Shown here one piece after another: positions 6,087 through 12,765 of a stretch of DNA of 14,149 nucleotides (its first letter is position 1; the number at the start of each line of letters is the position of its first letter). This DNA is from Chlorobium sp. (GTDB lineage: Bacteria; Bacteroidota; Chlorobiia; Chlorobiales; Chlorobiaceae): positions 1 through 14,149 of the forward strand of contig JANQGE010000114.1 in NCBI GenBank assembly GCA_028277485.1, written 5' to 3'. Made by a program: the position numbers and the translations under genes. The notes below the pieces were generated by a model. It did not search any database. It saw only the letters and a program-made list of their open reading frames with translations, and was not told the origin of the DNA.

Positions 6087-7508
6087 ATGCCTTTCTATAC
6101 ATACCTCAAACTCAGGGAGTCTGACAAACCTGAGCACAAAGCCTGGAAAAGAAGAACCGCGTCCAGGCTTGTTGACTTGCGCGCTGCCTTGAACAACCAC
6201 ATTTACGGGAACGGACGGCGGAATGTTTCTGTTCATGACCGCAACGATGCGCGGTGGCTGCGTATTGCAACCTGGAACATCCGGGAGTTTGATACGCTGA
6301 AATACGGAGGCAGGCTTACGGAGTCGCTCTATTATATCGCCGAGATCATCTCGCATTTCGATCTGGTTGCGCTCCAGGAGGTTCGCGAGGATCTCGGGAG
6401 ACTCAATGCTGTTATCAGGATTCTGGGGAAGCATGACTGGAGCTATATTGCTACCGATGTGACCGAGGGTAGACCGGGCAACAGGGAGCGGATGGTTTTT
6501 GTGTACAACAACCATAAAGTTCGTTTCACCAACATTGCGGGTGAAATCACTCTTGCTGAAAGGGAAAAGATTACTTCGCCATACCATAACGGCCTTCATG
6601 ACCCTTCAGGTCTCCGGCTTGAGTTGCCGCCTGAAACTGGCCTCAGCCTTCCGCAGGAGATTAAAACCAGGAAATCCGGCGACAAGGTCAAGCTTTCCGA
6701 AGATCTTTTTATTGATTTGCCGGAGCGGACAAAGATGATGCTGCCTTCGGGAAGCAGGCTTCTTCTGAAAAAAGGCATGGAGGTGATGCGCGATGACAAC
6801 GGGGTGCGGGTTTTGCCTGATGATTTGTCAGCGCCTTTTTTCTGCAAAGATGCAACGCTTCTTTTTTCTGACGATCTTGTCGAGGCAAACGCATTGCAGT
6901 TTGCCCGCACTCCCTTTCTGGTGACCTTTCAGTCAGGGTGGCTGAAATTTATCTTGTGTACAGTCCACATCTACTATGGCTCGGGCTCGGAAGGACTCGC
7001 GAGGCGGAACCAGGAGATACGGCGACTTACGAAGTTTCTTGCGGAACGGGCGAAAAACGAGAACGATTCGGATGCGGAAAACTTCTTTTTTGTGCTTGGT
7101 GATTTCAATATCGTCGGAAAAGATCACTCCACATGGGAATCACTGCATTCGAACGGCTTTTTTGTGCCTCCTGAGCTCCAGGAGATTCCCGAGGGAAGCA
7201 ACGTCAAAAGGGATAAAGCTTATGACCAGATAGCATATTGGAAACGATCCGCCGGCATGCAGAAGGAAGGTGTCCGCATTGATGTGGGGAATGCGGGGAT
7301 ATTCGATTTTTTCAAGTATGTGTTCAGGGCGGGCGACAATGATCCGGATAAGGAGGACGAACGGTGTTACGCAGGGAAAGTAAGTGAAACCAAGCTTCCC
7401 TATCCTACGTGGAGAACCTATCAGATGTCCGATCATCTTCCCATGTGGCTTGAGCTCCGGATTGATTTCAGTGACGACTATCTTGGCGGTATTGCTGAAG
7501 CGGAGTAG
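6087..7508 (+). CDS. Endonuclease/exonuclease/phosphatase (EEP) family protein with large insertion
   Basis: This 473-residue protein carries the EEP metallohydrolase core (DNase I/ExoIII fold): TWNIREFD (62-69), FDLVALQEVRED (91-102, metal-binding Glu), FVYNNHKVRF (138-147), LCTVHIYYG (290-298), VLGDFNI (336-342), DQIAYW (380-385) and SDHLPMWLEL (448-457, catalytic Asp-His). The substrate could be DNA, RNA or a phosphoester lipid; sequence alone does not decide. Between the third and fourth core strands lies an unusual insertion of about 100 residues (157-262) rich in Leu-Pro turns. There is no signal peptide, so a cytosolic location is expected. The ATG at 6087 is chosen because GGGAG at 6074-6078 sits at ideal distance and the homologous part starts there; the frame stays open 29 codons further upstream. 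The TPR gene follows 47 bp downstream and may be co-transcribed. Confidence 0.87.
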   Translation: MPFYTYLKLRESDKPEHKAWKRRTASRLVDLRAALNNHIYGNGRRNVSVHDRNDARWLRIATWNIREFDTLKYGGRLTESLYYIAEIISHFDLVALQEVREDLGRLNAVIRILGKHDWSYIATDVTEGRPGNRERMVFVYNNHKVRFTNIAGEITLAEREKITSPYHNGLHDPSGLRLELPPETGLSLPQEIKTRKSGDKVKLSEDLFIDLPERTKMMLPSGSRLLLKKGMEVMRDDNGVRVLPDDLSAPFFCKDATLLFSDDLVEANALQFARTPFLVTFQSGWLKFILCTVHIYYGSGSEGLARRNQEIRRLTKFLAERAKNENDSDAENFFFVLGDFNIVGKDHSTWESLHSNGFFVPPELQEIPEGSNVKRDKAYDQIAYWKRSAGMQKEGVRIDVGNAGIFDFFKYVFRAGDNDPDKEDERCYAGKVSETKLPYPTWRTYQMSDHLPMWLELRIDFSDDYLGGIAEAE

Positions 7509-7555
7509 TTTTTAGGGAATTGCTAAATTGTTTAACTGTTGAGGGGAGGGAAGAA

Positions 7556-8122
7556 ATGACTCTGGGATTTTACAGTAACGTATCTGGTAGCCGGCAAGGT
7601 GGGTGGAGCTATGCCATGCATGCCTGTTCCTTTTTTTTGCTGTGCCTGCTTTTGCTTCCGGTGGCGGTTCCGGTTTTCGCGGAGCCGGCCGATACATTGA
7701 TCGATGAAGGCAAGGCTCATTACGAGCTTAAAGAGTATGACGAGGCCCTGCAAAGTTTCAGCAGTGCCGTCGAGCGTGATCCCCGGAATCCGAAAGCGCA
7801 CTATCACCGCGCCAAGGCTTTGTTTAAACTTGAAAAGTATTCTGAAGCGCTGGAAGGGTTTGACAGGGCCATATCTTTAAGAAAAGACTATCGCAAGGCA
7901 TACTACCGGAGAGGGAAAACGCATTATGAGCTGGACAGGTTCCGTGAAGCCGTGGCGGATTATTCAAAGGCGATCGAGCTGAAGGATGGTTACGCCAAAG
8001 CATACTATCGAAGGGGGCTTGCAAGGCTTGCTTTGAAAGACACAGCTCAGGCTGTTGCCGATATCCGTAAGGCAGCGAGTCTCGGGAATAAAAAAGCTGC
8101 GGTATGGCTTGATAACTCGTGA
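7556..8122 (+). CDS. Exported TPR-repeat protein
   Basis: This is a 188-residue protein. A hydrophobic stretch (24-42) ends in VFAEPAD, a good signal-peptidase I site after residue 42. The mature part is about four tetratricopeptide repeats: 47-80, 81-114, 115-148 and 149-182, each with the A-x-x-x-(F/Y)-x-x-A-I pattern. It should act as a protein-binding scaffold in the periplasm. Two starts compete. The ATG at 7556 has a very strong GAGGGGAGGG a few bases upstream. The ATG at 7616 has GGTGGAG at good distance and would give a shorter, more conventional signal peptide starting MHACSFF. The gene lies 47 bp behind the EEP gene on the same strand and converges with xerD. The partner protein is unknown. 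Confidence 0.85.
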   Translation: MTLGFYSNVSGSRQGGWSYAMHACSFFLLCLLLLPVAVPVFAEPADTLIDEGKAHYELKEYDEALQSFSSAVERDPRNPKAHYHRAKALFKLEKYSEALEGFDRAISLRKDYRKAYYRRGKTHYELDRFREAVADYSKAIELKDGYAKAYYRRGLARLALKDTAQAVADIRKAASLGNKKAAVWLDNS

Positions 8123-8136
8123 TACCCATTCCCCGC

Positions 8137-8177
8137 GGGCGTCTTTATAAATTGTTGCGCAGCAAATTAAGGTGCCC
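8137..8177. repeat. Short TIR element (copy 2) between convergent genes, possible bidirectional terminator
   Basis: GGGCGTCTTTATAAATT (8137-8153) and AAATTAAGGTGCCC (8164-8177) form an imperfect hairpin. The ends match the terminal repeats of the 140-bp elements at 3723 and 13841, but the interior is almost absent. The hairpin sits in the 65-bp gap between the stop of the TPR gene (8122) and the stop of xerD (8188), where a two-way terminator is expected. No long U-run follows on either strand. Confidence 0.5.
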
Positions 8178-8187
8178 TTAAGAAGCA

Positions 8188-9102
8188 CTATCCTCTGGGG
8201 TGGAATGTCTTATGTACTTCCTTGATGAAGGTACGGTCGATATGGGTATAGATTTGTGTGGCGGTTATGGAGCTGTGCCCCAGCATCTCCTGGACCGCCC
8301 TCAGGTCTGCGCCGCCTTCCAGCAGATGTGTGGCAAAGGTATGACGAAGGGTGTGCGGGCTTATTTTTTTTGCAATACCAGCGGCTGCGCTGAAGTGCCG
8401 GACAATGGTATAGGCTGACATTCGGGACAGTTTTTTGCCGCGTGCGTTGAGAAACAGGTAGTCCCCGGACTCCCGGTTTGAGATACTCAGCCGCAGTTCC
8501 TGCCGGTAGCGTTTGGCCCATTCTGTTGCAGAGCGGCCGACGGGAACAAGACGCTCTTTGGAACCTTTACCGAAAATGCGTGCAAAACCGGCATCGAGAT
8601 AACAGTTGCTCTGCTGAAGGTTGACAAGTTCGCTGACCCGGACCCCTGTGGCATAGAGAAATTCCAGGAGAGCCTTGTCCCGGAGCCGGTATTTGCCAGG
8701 CGGCTCTTCAAGAAGCGGGGCATCGAGGAGCCTGAATACCTCGTCAACAGTCAGTACTGTCGGCAGGTGCAGCGGGGGTTTGGGCTGGTGGAGGTTTTCC
8801 GCCGCGTTGACCCGGAGAACATTTTCGCGCACAAGGAACTTATGAAAAGACCGGACAGCGGAAATGTTTCTTCCTACGGAACGTGCTTCAAGTCCCGCGT
8901 TATGGAGCTCCTGTATGAATTGCTGTATATCGGTCAGGGTTATGTCCGTAAACGGTTTTTCAAGGCCTTGCACATACAGGAGGTAACGTTGCAGATCGTT
9001 ACTGTAAGATGTCCTGGTATGGGGCGAGAAGTTCCTTTCGAGTGTCAGGTAGTTGATAAAACTCTCGAGGTGCTCCTTGTATGAGGAAGAAAGCTCGGTC
9101 AT
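8188..9102 (-). CDS. xerD: Tyrosine recombinase XerD (site-specific)
   Basis: This 304-residue tyrosine recombinase probably resolves chromosome dimers at dif with a XerC-type partner encoded elsewhere. The N-terminal SAM-like core-binding domain spans about 5-95 and the catalytic domain about 112-300. All active-site residues are present: Arg155 (ATGVRVSEL), Lys179 (GKGSKERLVP), His250 and Arg253 (SPHTLRHTFATHLLEGGAD), His276 (LGHSS) and Tyr285 (TQIYTH). Their spacing matches E. coli XerD almost exactly, and the length is that of housekeeping Xer proteins rather than phage integrases. The start at 9102 lacks a strong ribosome-binding site. It stands alone on the minus strand, convergent with the TPR gene. 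A role as an integrase for local mobile DNA cannot be excluded, but the sequence looks chromosomal. XerC versus XerD naming is by resemblance. Confidence 0.88.
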   Translation of the reverse strand: MTELSSSYKEHLESFINYLTLERNFSPHTRTSYSNDLQRYLLYVQGLEKPFTDITLTDIQQFIQELHNAGLEARSVGRNISAVRSFHKFLVRENVLRVNAAENLHQPKPPLHLPTVLTVDEVFRLLDAPLLEEPPGKYRLRDKALLEFLYATGVRVSELVNLQQSNCYLDAGFARIFGKGSKERLVPVGRSATEWAKRYRQELRLSISNRESGDYLFLNARGKKLSRMSAYTIVRHFSAAAGIAKKISPHTLRHTFATHLLEGGADLRAVQEMLGHSSITATQIYTHIDRTFIKEVHKTFHPRG

Positions 9103-9420
9103 TGTGTGTCCATGTTCGTTTGTTGTATAACTGTTTGCTGCCGTTTCGGGATTCGCCGTCGCTATCGGAATCGGTATCGGAAAGTATTGCTATGATAACT
9201 CATTAGCTCAATAGCAATGCCACTTTTCCTCAACTCATTGCCTACTGCCAACTTTCCCTTTTTTGACTTTTTACTTTTGAATTTTGACTTGTCACTCGTC
9301 ACTACTTTCCTGATCTCCGGCTCATGACAATGGAGGTTCCCTATAGGGCAATTCTAACAAAATCCCCGATTTTCCGGTTTGTTTTTGACTCGTCTGCCTT
9401 TCCTGCTTGCGCGACCCGCG
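9103..9420. other. Intergenic region upstream of xerD and downstream of rsmB
   Basis: No gene is visible. In order it holds a short hexamer repeat (9163-9182, ATCGGA/ATCGGT units) and an inverted repeat ATTGCTAT (9186-9193) / ATAGCAAT (9211-9218) with a 17-nt spacer. The 57-bp repeat copy B (9243-9299) follows. A weak AT-rich hairpin, AAAATC (9359-9364) with GATTTT (9368-9373), is a possible but poor terminator for rsmB. The xerD promoter should be in the first 100 bases but is not clear. Confidence 0.5.
9243..9306. repeat. 57-bp inverted repeat, copy B
   Basis: Positions 9243-9299 are the exact reverse complement of 5697-5753, all 57 bases identical. Beyond it, 9300-9306 continues the match (CACTACT against AGTAGTG) once one 7-bp unit, ACGAGTA, is removed from copy A. 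The two copies enclose the nucleotidyltransferase remnant, EEP, TPR and xerD genes. Confidence 0.9.
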
Positions 9421-10788
9421 CTAAGCATCTTGCTTTCTCAACCGTTGTGCAAAACCACCGTCAAAACCCTCATGCTCTCCCGGCAGGGTAAGAAAGGCTC
9501 CGGGAGTTGATTTTACGGAACTGAAGACATCGGGGAGCGCTGCAGGCGGGTGTTCCCTCGTGAAATCAGGGTTGCGTTCCAGAAAACGGTCTATCTGGAG
9601 GCTGTTTTCTTCGGGTTCGACCGAGCAGGTTGCGTACACAAGTACGCCCCCCGGTTTCAGCAGCCTTGCACCGTGATCGAGCAGTTCCGACTGGAGGCGT
9701 GTCAGCTCATCGAGTTTCCGGGATGAAATTCTCCACCTGAGTTCAGCTTTGCTCTTGAGAACCCCTGTTCCGGTACATGGTGCGTCGAGAAGAACCGCAT
9801 CGGGCTTTTTGTCGGTGTTTACCGTTCTGGCATCTTCCGCTGCTGTTTCAATGATCGTTATGCCGAGGGCTTCGGCCCGCTGCCGGATTTTTTTGCATTT
9901 GTTCGGGTAACGGTCTACCGCCAGAATGCGGCCCCTGTTCTGCATGAGTTCTGCGATGAAGGTTGCCTTGCCTCCGGGAGCGGCACACATGTCCAGTATG
10001 GTATCTGCCGGCAGAGGATTCAGCAGCAGGCATGGCAAAGCCTGCGTTGGGTTTTGTACGGTTAACAGGCCGAGATGAATAAACGGTTCACAGGCGGTGA
10101 AATCCCTCGTCAGGATGAATTGTTCCAGCCCCGCGGGCCTGTACGTGACCGATGCGTCGTTCAGGGCTTTGTTCATTGACCCGGTATGGGTTTTCAGAGT
10201 GTTGACGCGTAATCCTGTCCAAGGGGTTTTGTTGTTGTCGGAGAGTATCGGCCTTGTTTTTTTCTCACCGTAGAATTCGAGCCAGCGGCTGACAAGCCAC
10301 TCGGGATGAGAATACGTAATTGAAAGCTGCTTGAGCAAAGGCTCCTTTTCGAGGATGGCTTCAGGTGACGGCGGCTCCGACGCAATTTTGCGGAGTGTCC
10401 CGTTAACGATCCCCGCGATGTGCTGCCCCTTGTATTTTCTCGCAAGCTTGACGCATTCGTCAACAGCCGCCCATCCGGGTATTTTATCGAGAAAAAGCAG
10501 TTGATAGACCCCGAGACGCAAAATATTCTTCAGCACAAGGGCTGCTTTGGTGTAGTCATGGTGATAACAGCGGCTTATAATGAAATCAAGCCTGAGCCGG
10601 TAACGCAGGATGCCGTTGACGAGTTCGGTGGCAAGAGAGCTTTCGTTTTTGCCGGGCTTGTGGTTTGTAAGCAGCCGGTGGAGGGACTGTTCCGATTTTA
10701 TCCCGCTTTTTTCGGTTTCCTGCAGGACCAGGAGAGCTGTTTCTCTTGCGTTCATCAGAACCAACGTTTTCTCATCATTTGATTTCAT
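9421..10788 (-). CDS. rsmB: 16S rRNA (cytosine-967-C5)-methyltransferase RsmB
   Basis: RsmB (Sun/Fmu) methylates C967 of 16S rRNA using S-adenosylmethionine. The 455-residue protein has the expected two parts. An N-terminal NusB-like helical RNA-binding domain covers about 12-140. The C-terminal Rossmann methyltransferase has the SAM loop DMCAAPGGKAT (266-276), VDRYPNK (291-297), DAPCTGTG with Cys338 (335-342) and ATCSVEPEEN with catalytic Cys388 (386-395); both cysteines of the m5C mechanism are present. The length is normal. The start at 10788 overlaps the end of the Fic remnant by 14 bp. A start at residue 12 (10755, MNARETALLVL) fits the family N-terminus equally well, so the overlap may be artificial. 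The gene is probably transcribed from within or upstream of the Fic remnant. Confidence 0.93.
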   Translation of the reverse strand: MKSNDEKTLVLMNARETALLVLQETEKSGIKSEQSLHRLLTNHKPGKNESSLATELVNGILRYRLRLDFIISRCYHHDYTKAALVLKNILRLGVYQLLFLDKIPGWAAVDECVKLARKYKGQHIAGIVNGTLRKIASEPPSPEAILEKEPLLKQLSITYSHPEWLVSRWLEFYGEKKTRPILSDNNKTPWTGLRVNTLKTHTGSMNKALNDASVTYRPAGLEQFILTRDFTACEPFIHLGLLTVQNPTQALPCLLLNPLPADTILDMCAAPGGKATFIAELMQNRGRILAVDRYPNKCKKIRQRAEALGITIIETAAEDARTVNTDKKPDAVLLDAPCTGTGVLKSKAELRWRISSRKLDELTRLQSELLDHGARLLKPGGVLVYATCSVEPEENSLQIDRFLERNPDFTREHPPAALPDVFSSVKSTPGAFLTLPGEHEGFDGGFAQRLRKQDA

Positions 10789-11116
10789 GCCAGACCCTGC
10801 GCCCGCGTCCGTGTCTTGCTAAATGTCCTTTTTCAACAAGGGTTCGGAAATGCCCTTTGAGAGTGTTCCGGCTCGCTCCGGCCAGTCTGATAGCTTCGCC
10901 TATCGTGATGCGGCCGTGTTCACGTGCAAATTCGACAATTTTCTCACGCTCTATTTTTTGCTCAAGCCGCCTGACCTGCTCTGCCAGAGAACGCAGAAAA
11001 AACAGCAGCCAAGGCTGCCAGTCAGGAGCAGGAGTTCGTATTGTACCCTGTGTTTGTCTGAGTGCAAGATAGGAAACACGTTGTTGTTTAGCGATACTTC
11101 CTGCATGAAAAAGCAA
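10775..11116 (-). pseudogene. C-terminal remnant of a Fic-domain protein
   Basis: The 113-codon frame (first possible start a TTG at 11116) reads SYLALRQTQGTIRTPAPDWQ, PWLLFFLRSLAEQVRRLEQK and a winged-helix end with EFAREHGRITIGEAIRLAGA and SRNTLKGHFRTLVEKGHLAR. This is the C-terminus of the Fic/DUF4172-type proteins. The Fic core with its HPFxxGNGR AMP-transfer motif, about 200 residues, is absent. A TAA in frame a few codons upstream closes the frame, and no ATG or ribosome-binding site is visible. Compared with relatives, the linker between IEREKI and EFAREHG also seems shortened by about 15 residues. I infer a 5'-truncated pseudogene. The intact winged helix could in principle still bind DNA. 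It overlaps the annotated start of rsmB by 14 bp. Confidence 0.7.
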
Positions 11117-11178
11117 GGCCGTTTCTTCGGCAAACGCAGGTGTGTTTTTTTATTTGCCTTATCATGCTATATTGAGTA

Positions 11179-11207
11179 GCGGCTTTAACAAGTATCACTA
11201 AAGCCGC
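11179..11207 (+). promoter_or_regulatory. Perfect 9-bp inverted repeat ahead of the SAM riboswitch
   Basis: GCGGCTTTA (11179-11187) and TAAAGCCGC (11199-11207) pair perfectly around an 11-nt loop, ending 15 bases before the riboswitch aptamer. No U-run follows on either strand, so it is not a standard terminator. It could be an operator, a promoter-proximal leader hairpin, or an end structure belonging to the lost Fic gene. A weak TTTAAC (11184-11189) and CATAAA (11207-11212) with a 17-bp spacer would place a promoter over it. Confidence 0.5.
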
Positions 11208-11221
11208 ATAAAGTCTTTCGG

Positions 11222-11329
11222 TTTATCATCCAGAAAGGTGGAGGGACTGGCCCTGAGAAGCCTTGGCAACCGTCGGTAGTGATTGGTGCCAATTCCATCC
11301 CGGACATGCAGTGCGGGGGAGATGATCGT
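11222..11329 (+). ncRNA. SAM-I (S-box) riboswitch aptamer
   Basis: This matches the S-box core in order: the P1 5' strand ATCATC (11225-11230), AGAAAGGTGGAGGGACTGG, then CCCTGAGAAGCCTTGGCAACC, then GGTGCCAATTCC, P4 (CCCG 11299-11302 with CGGG 11314-11317), and the P1 3' strand GATGAT (11321-11326). All the nearly invariant segments of the family are present. It senses S-adenosylmethionine and lies about 100 bases upstream of metY, whose pathway leads to methionine and SAM, so feedback repression of the metY-metX operon is expected. The expression platform is treated separately. Confidence 0.95.
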
Positions 11330-11425
11330 AGGTGCATGCTTGTATTCATATCATTTTCCTCCTCCTCCGCAGGTATTTTTTTCCAGCCACCATAGCAGGA
11401 TGATTGTATTAATCATCTATCATCG
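11312..11425 (+). promoter_or_regulatory. Expression platform of the SAM riboswitch, with several alternative pairings
   Basis: TGCGGGGGAG (11312-11321) can pair with CTCCTCCGCA (11362-11371), with one G-U pair. ATGAT (11322-11326) can pair with ATCAT (11350-11354). A run of seven T follows at 11376-11382. This hairpin uses the P4 and P1 3' strands, so it excludes the folded aptamer. Separately, GATGATT (11399-11405) can pair with AATCATC (11411-11417) just before the metY start, while AGATGAT (11320-11326) can pair with ATCATCT (11412-11418). The layout differs from the usual terminator placed behind P1; control of translation is possible. Confidence 0.45.
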
Positions 11426-11432
11426 TTGTATC

Positions 11433-12719
11433 ATGAATCAGTCAGATCCCTCCTACCATTTTGAAACGCTTCAGGTTCATGCGGGTCACGACCCTGATCC
11501 GGTAACCAACTCGCGTGCTGTTCCAATCTATCAGACAACGTCCTATGTTTTTAACAGTGTGGAACATGGTGCAAACCTGTTTGCCCTGAAAGAGTTCGGG
11601 AATATCTATACCCGGCTCATGAACCCTACTACGGACGTGCTTGAGAAGCGCATGGCAGCACTTGAGGGAGGCAAGGCCGCTCTTGCTCTGGCGAGCGGTC
11701 ACTCGGCGCAGTTTATAGCGCTGACCAATCTCTGCCAGGCAGGGGATTCGATTGTGTCTTCCGGTTTTCTTTATGGCGGGACATATAATCAGTTCAAGGT
11801 ATCCTTTCCCAGGCTGGGAATCAATGTCAGGTTCGCTGAAAGCCTCAGGCCCGGAAAGTTTAAGGAACTAATCGACGAGACCACAAAAGCCGTTTATGTC
11901 GAGTCCATCGGCAACCCCGCGTTTCACGTGCCGGATTTCAACGCGATCGCGGCGGTAGCACACGAAAGGGGTATTCCTTTTATTGTCGATAACACTTTTG
12001 GTTGTGCCGGTTATCTCTGCAGGCCGATCGAACATGGTGCGGACATCGTGGTGGAATCGGCAACAAAATGGATAGGGGGACACGGCACGTCAATGGGCGG
12101 CATCATTGTGGACGCAGGTACATTTGACTGGAGCAGCGGGAAGTTTCCCATGTTTACCGAGCCCTCACCGGGGTACCATGGCCTGAAGTTTCACGAAACT
12201 TTCGGTGACCTTGCGTTTATCATCCGCGCCAGAGTCGAAGGCTTGCGTGATTTCGGACCTGCTGTCAGTCCTTTCAATTCTTTTCTCCTGCTGCAGGGCC
12301 TCGAGACTCTCTCGCTTCGTGCTCAGCGCCACGCGGATAACGCCATGGCCCTCTCACTGTGGCTGCAGGATCATCCTGCTGTCGCGTGGGTCAACTACCC
12401 GGGGCTCTCCAGTCATCCCACGCATGACTGCGCCAAGAAATATCTGATTAACGGTTTCGGATGCGTCCTGACATTCGGTGTTAAAAAGGGCTATGAAGGT
12501 GCCATCCGGTTTATCGACAGCGTAAGGCTGGCCAGTAACCTTGCCAATGTGGGAGATGCCAAAACTCTTGTCATACATCCCGCTTCGACAACACACCAGC
12601 AGCTCAGTGAAGAGGAGCAGGCTATTGCAGGGGTGGGCAGGGATATGATCAGGGTATCTGTCGGAATCGAGCATGTTGATGATATAAAGATGGATTTTGA
12701 ACAGGCATTCTCCAAATGA
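11433..12719 (+). CDS. metY: O-acetylhomoserine sulfhydrylase (MetY)
   Basis: MetY is the PLP enzyme that makes homocysteine from O-acetylhomoserine and sulfide (direct sulfhydrylation), a sensible route in a sulfide-using organism. The 428-residue protein has the Cys/Met-metabolism PLP fold: YTRLMNPTTDVLEKRMAALEG (split at 59-79), GHSAQF (89-94), FIVDNTFG (183-190, Asp186 for the PLP ring nitrogen), the PLP-lysine motif VVESATKWIGGHGTSMGG with Lys212, and a C-terminus with HPASTTHQQLSEEE (382-395). The length and the internal loops after FDWSSGKFP match MetY rather than MetB or MetZ. The ATG at 11433 is chosen because the family begins close to YHFETLQVHAG; no clear ribosome-binding site is seen, and the frame is open back into the riboswitch. 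metX follows after 46 bp. Confidence 0.94.
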   Translation: MNQSDPSYHFETLQVHAGHDPDPVTNSRAVPIYQTTSYVFNSVEHGANLFALKEFGNIYTRLMNPTTDVLEKRMAALEGGKAALALASGHSAQFIALTNLCQAGDSIVSSGFLYGGTYNQFKVSFPRLGINVRFAESLRPGKFKELIDETTKAVYVESIGNPAFHVPDFNAIAAVAHERGIPFIVDNTFGCAGYLCRPIEHGADIVVESATKWIGGHGTSMGGIIVDAGTFDWSSGKFPMFTEPSPGYHGLKFHETFGDLAFIIRARVEGLRDFGPAVSPFNSFLLLQGLETLSLRAQRHADNAMALSLWLQDHPAVAWVNYPGLSSHPTHDCAKKYLINGFGCVLTFGVKKGYEGAIRFIDSVRLASNLANVGDAKTLVIHPASTTHQQLSEEEQAIAGVGRDMIRVSVGIEHVDDIKMDFEQAFSK

Positions 12720-12765
12720 CAAAAGGAGATAGTGAAGCAGAAACTTTGAAAACGATCAACCGGGA

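Noticed and set aside
5850..6599. 249-codon minus-strand open frame
   Set aside because: It is mostly antisense to the EEP gene, which has catalytic motifs and a good ribosome-binding site.
8188..9102. Phage or island integrase
   Set aside because: Length, residue spacing and motif wording match housekeeping XerD; no tRNA, attachment site or phage genes are nearby. A local role cannot be fully excluded.
11283..11432. N-terminal extension of metY by 50 codons
   Set aside because: It would start inside the riboswitch aptamer; the MetY family begins near YHFETLQVHAG, close to the ATG at 11433.
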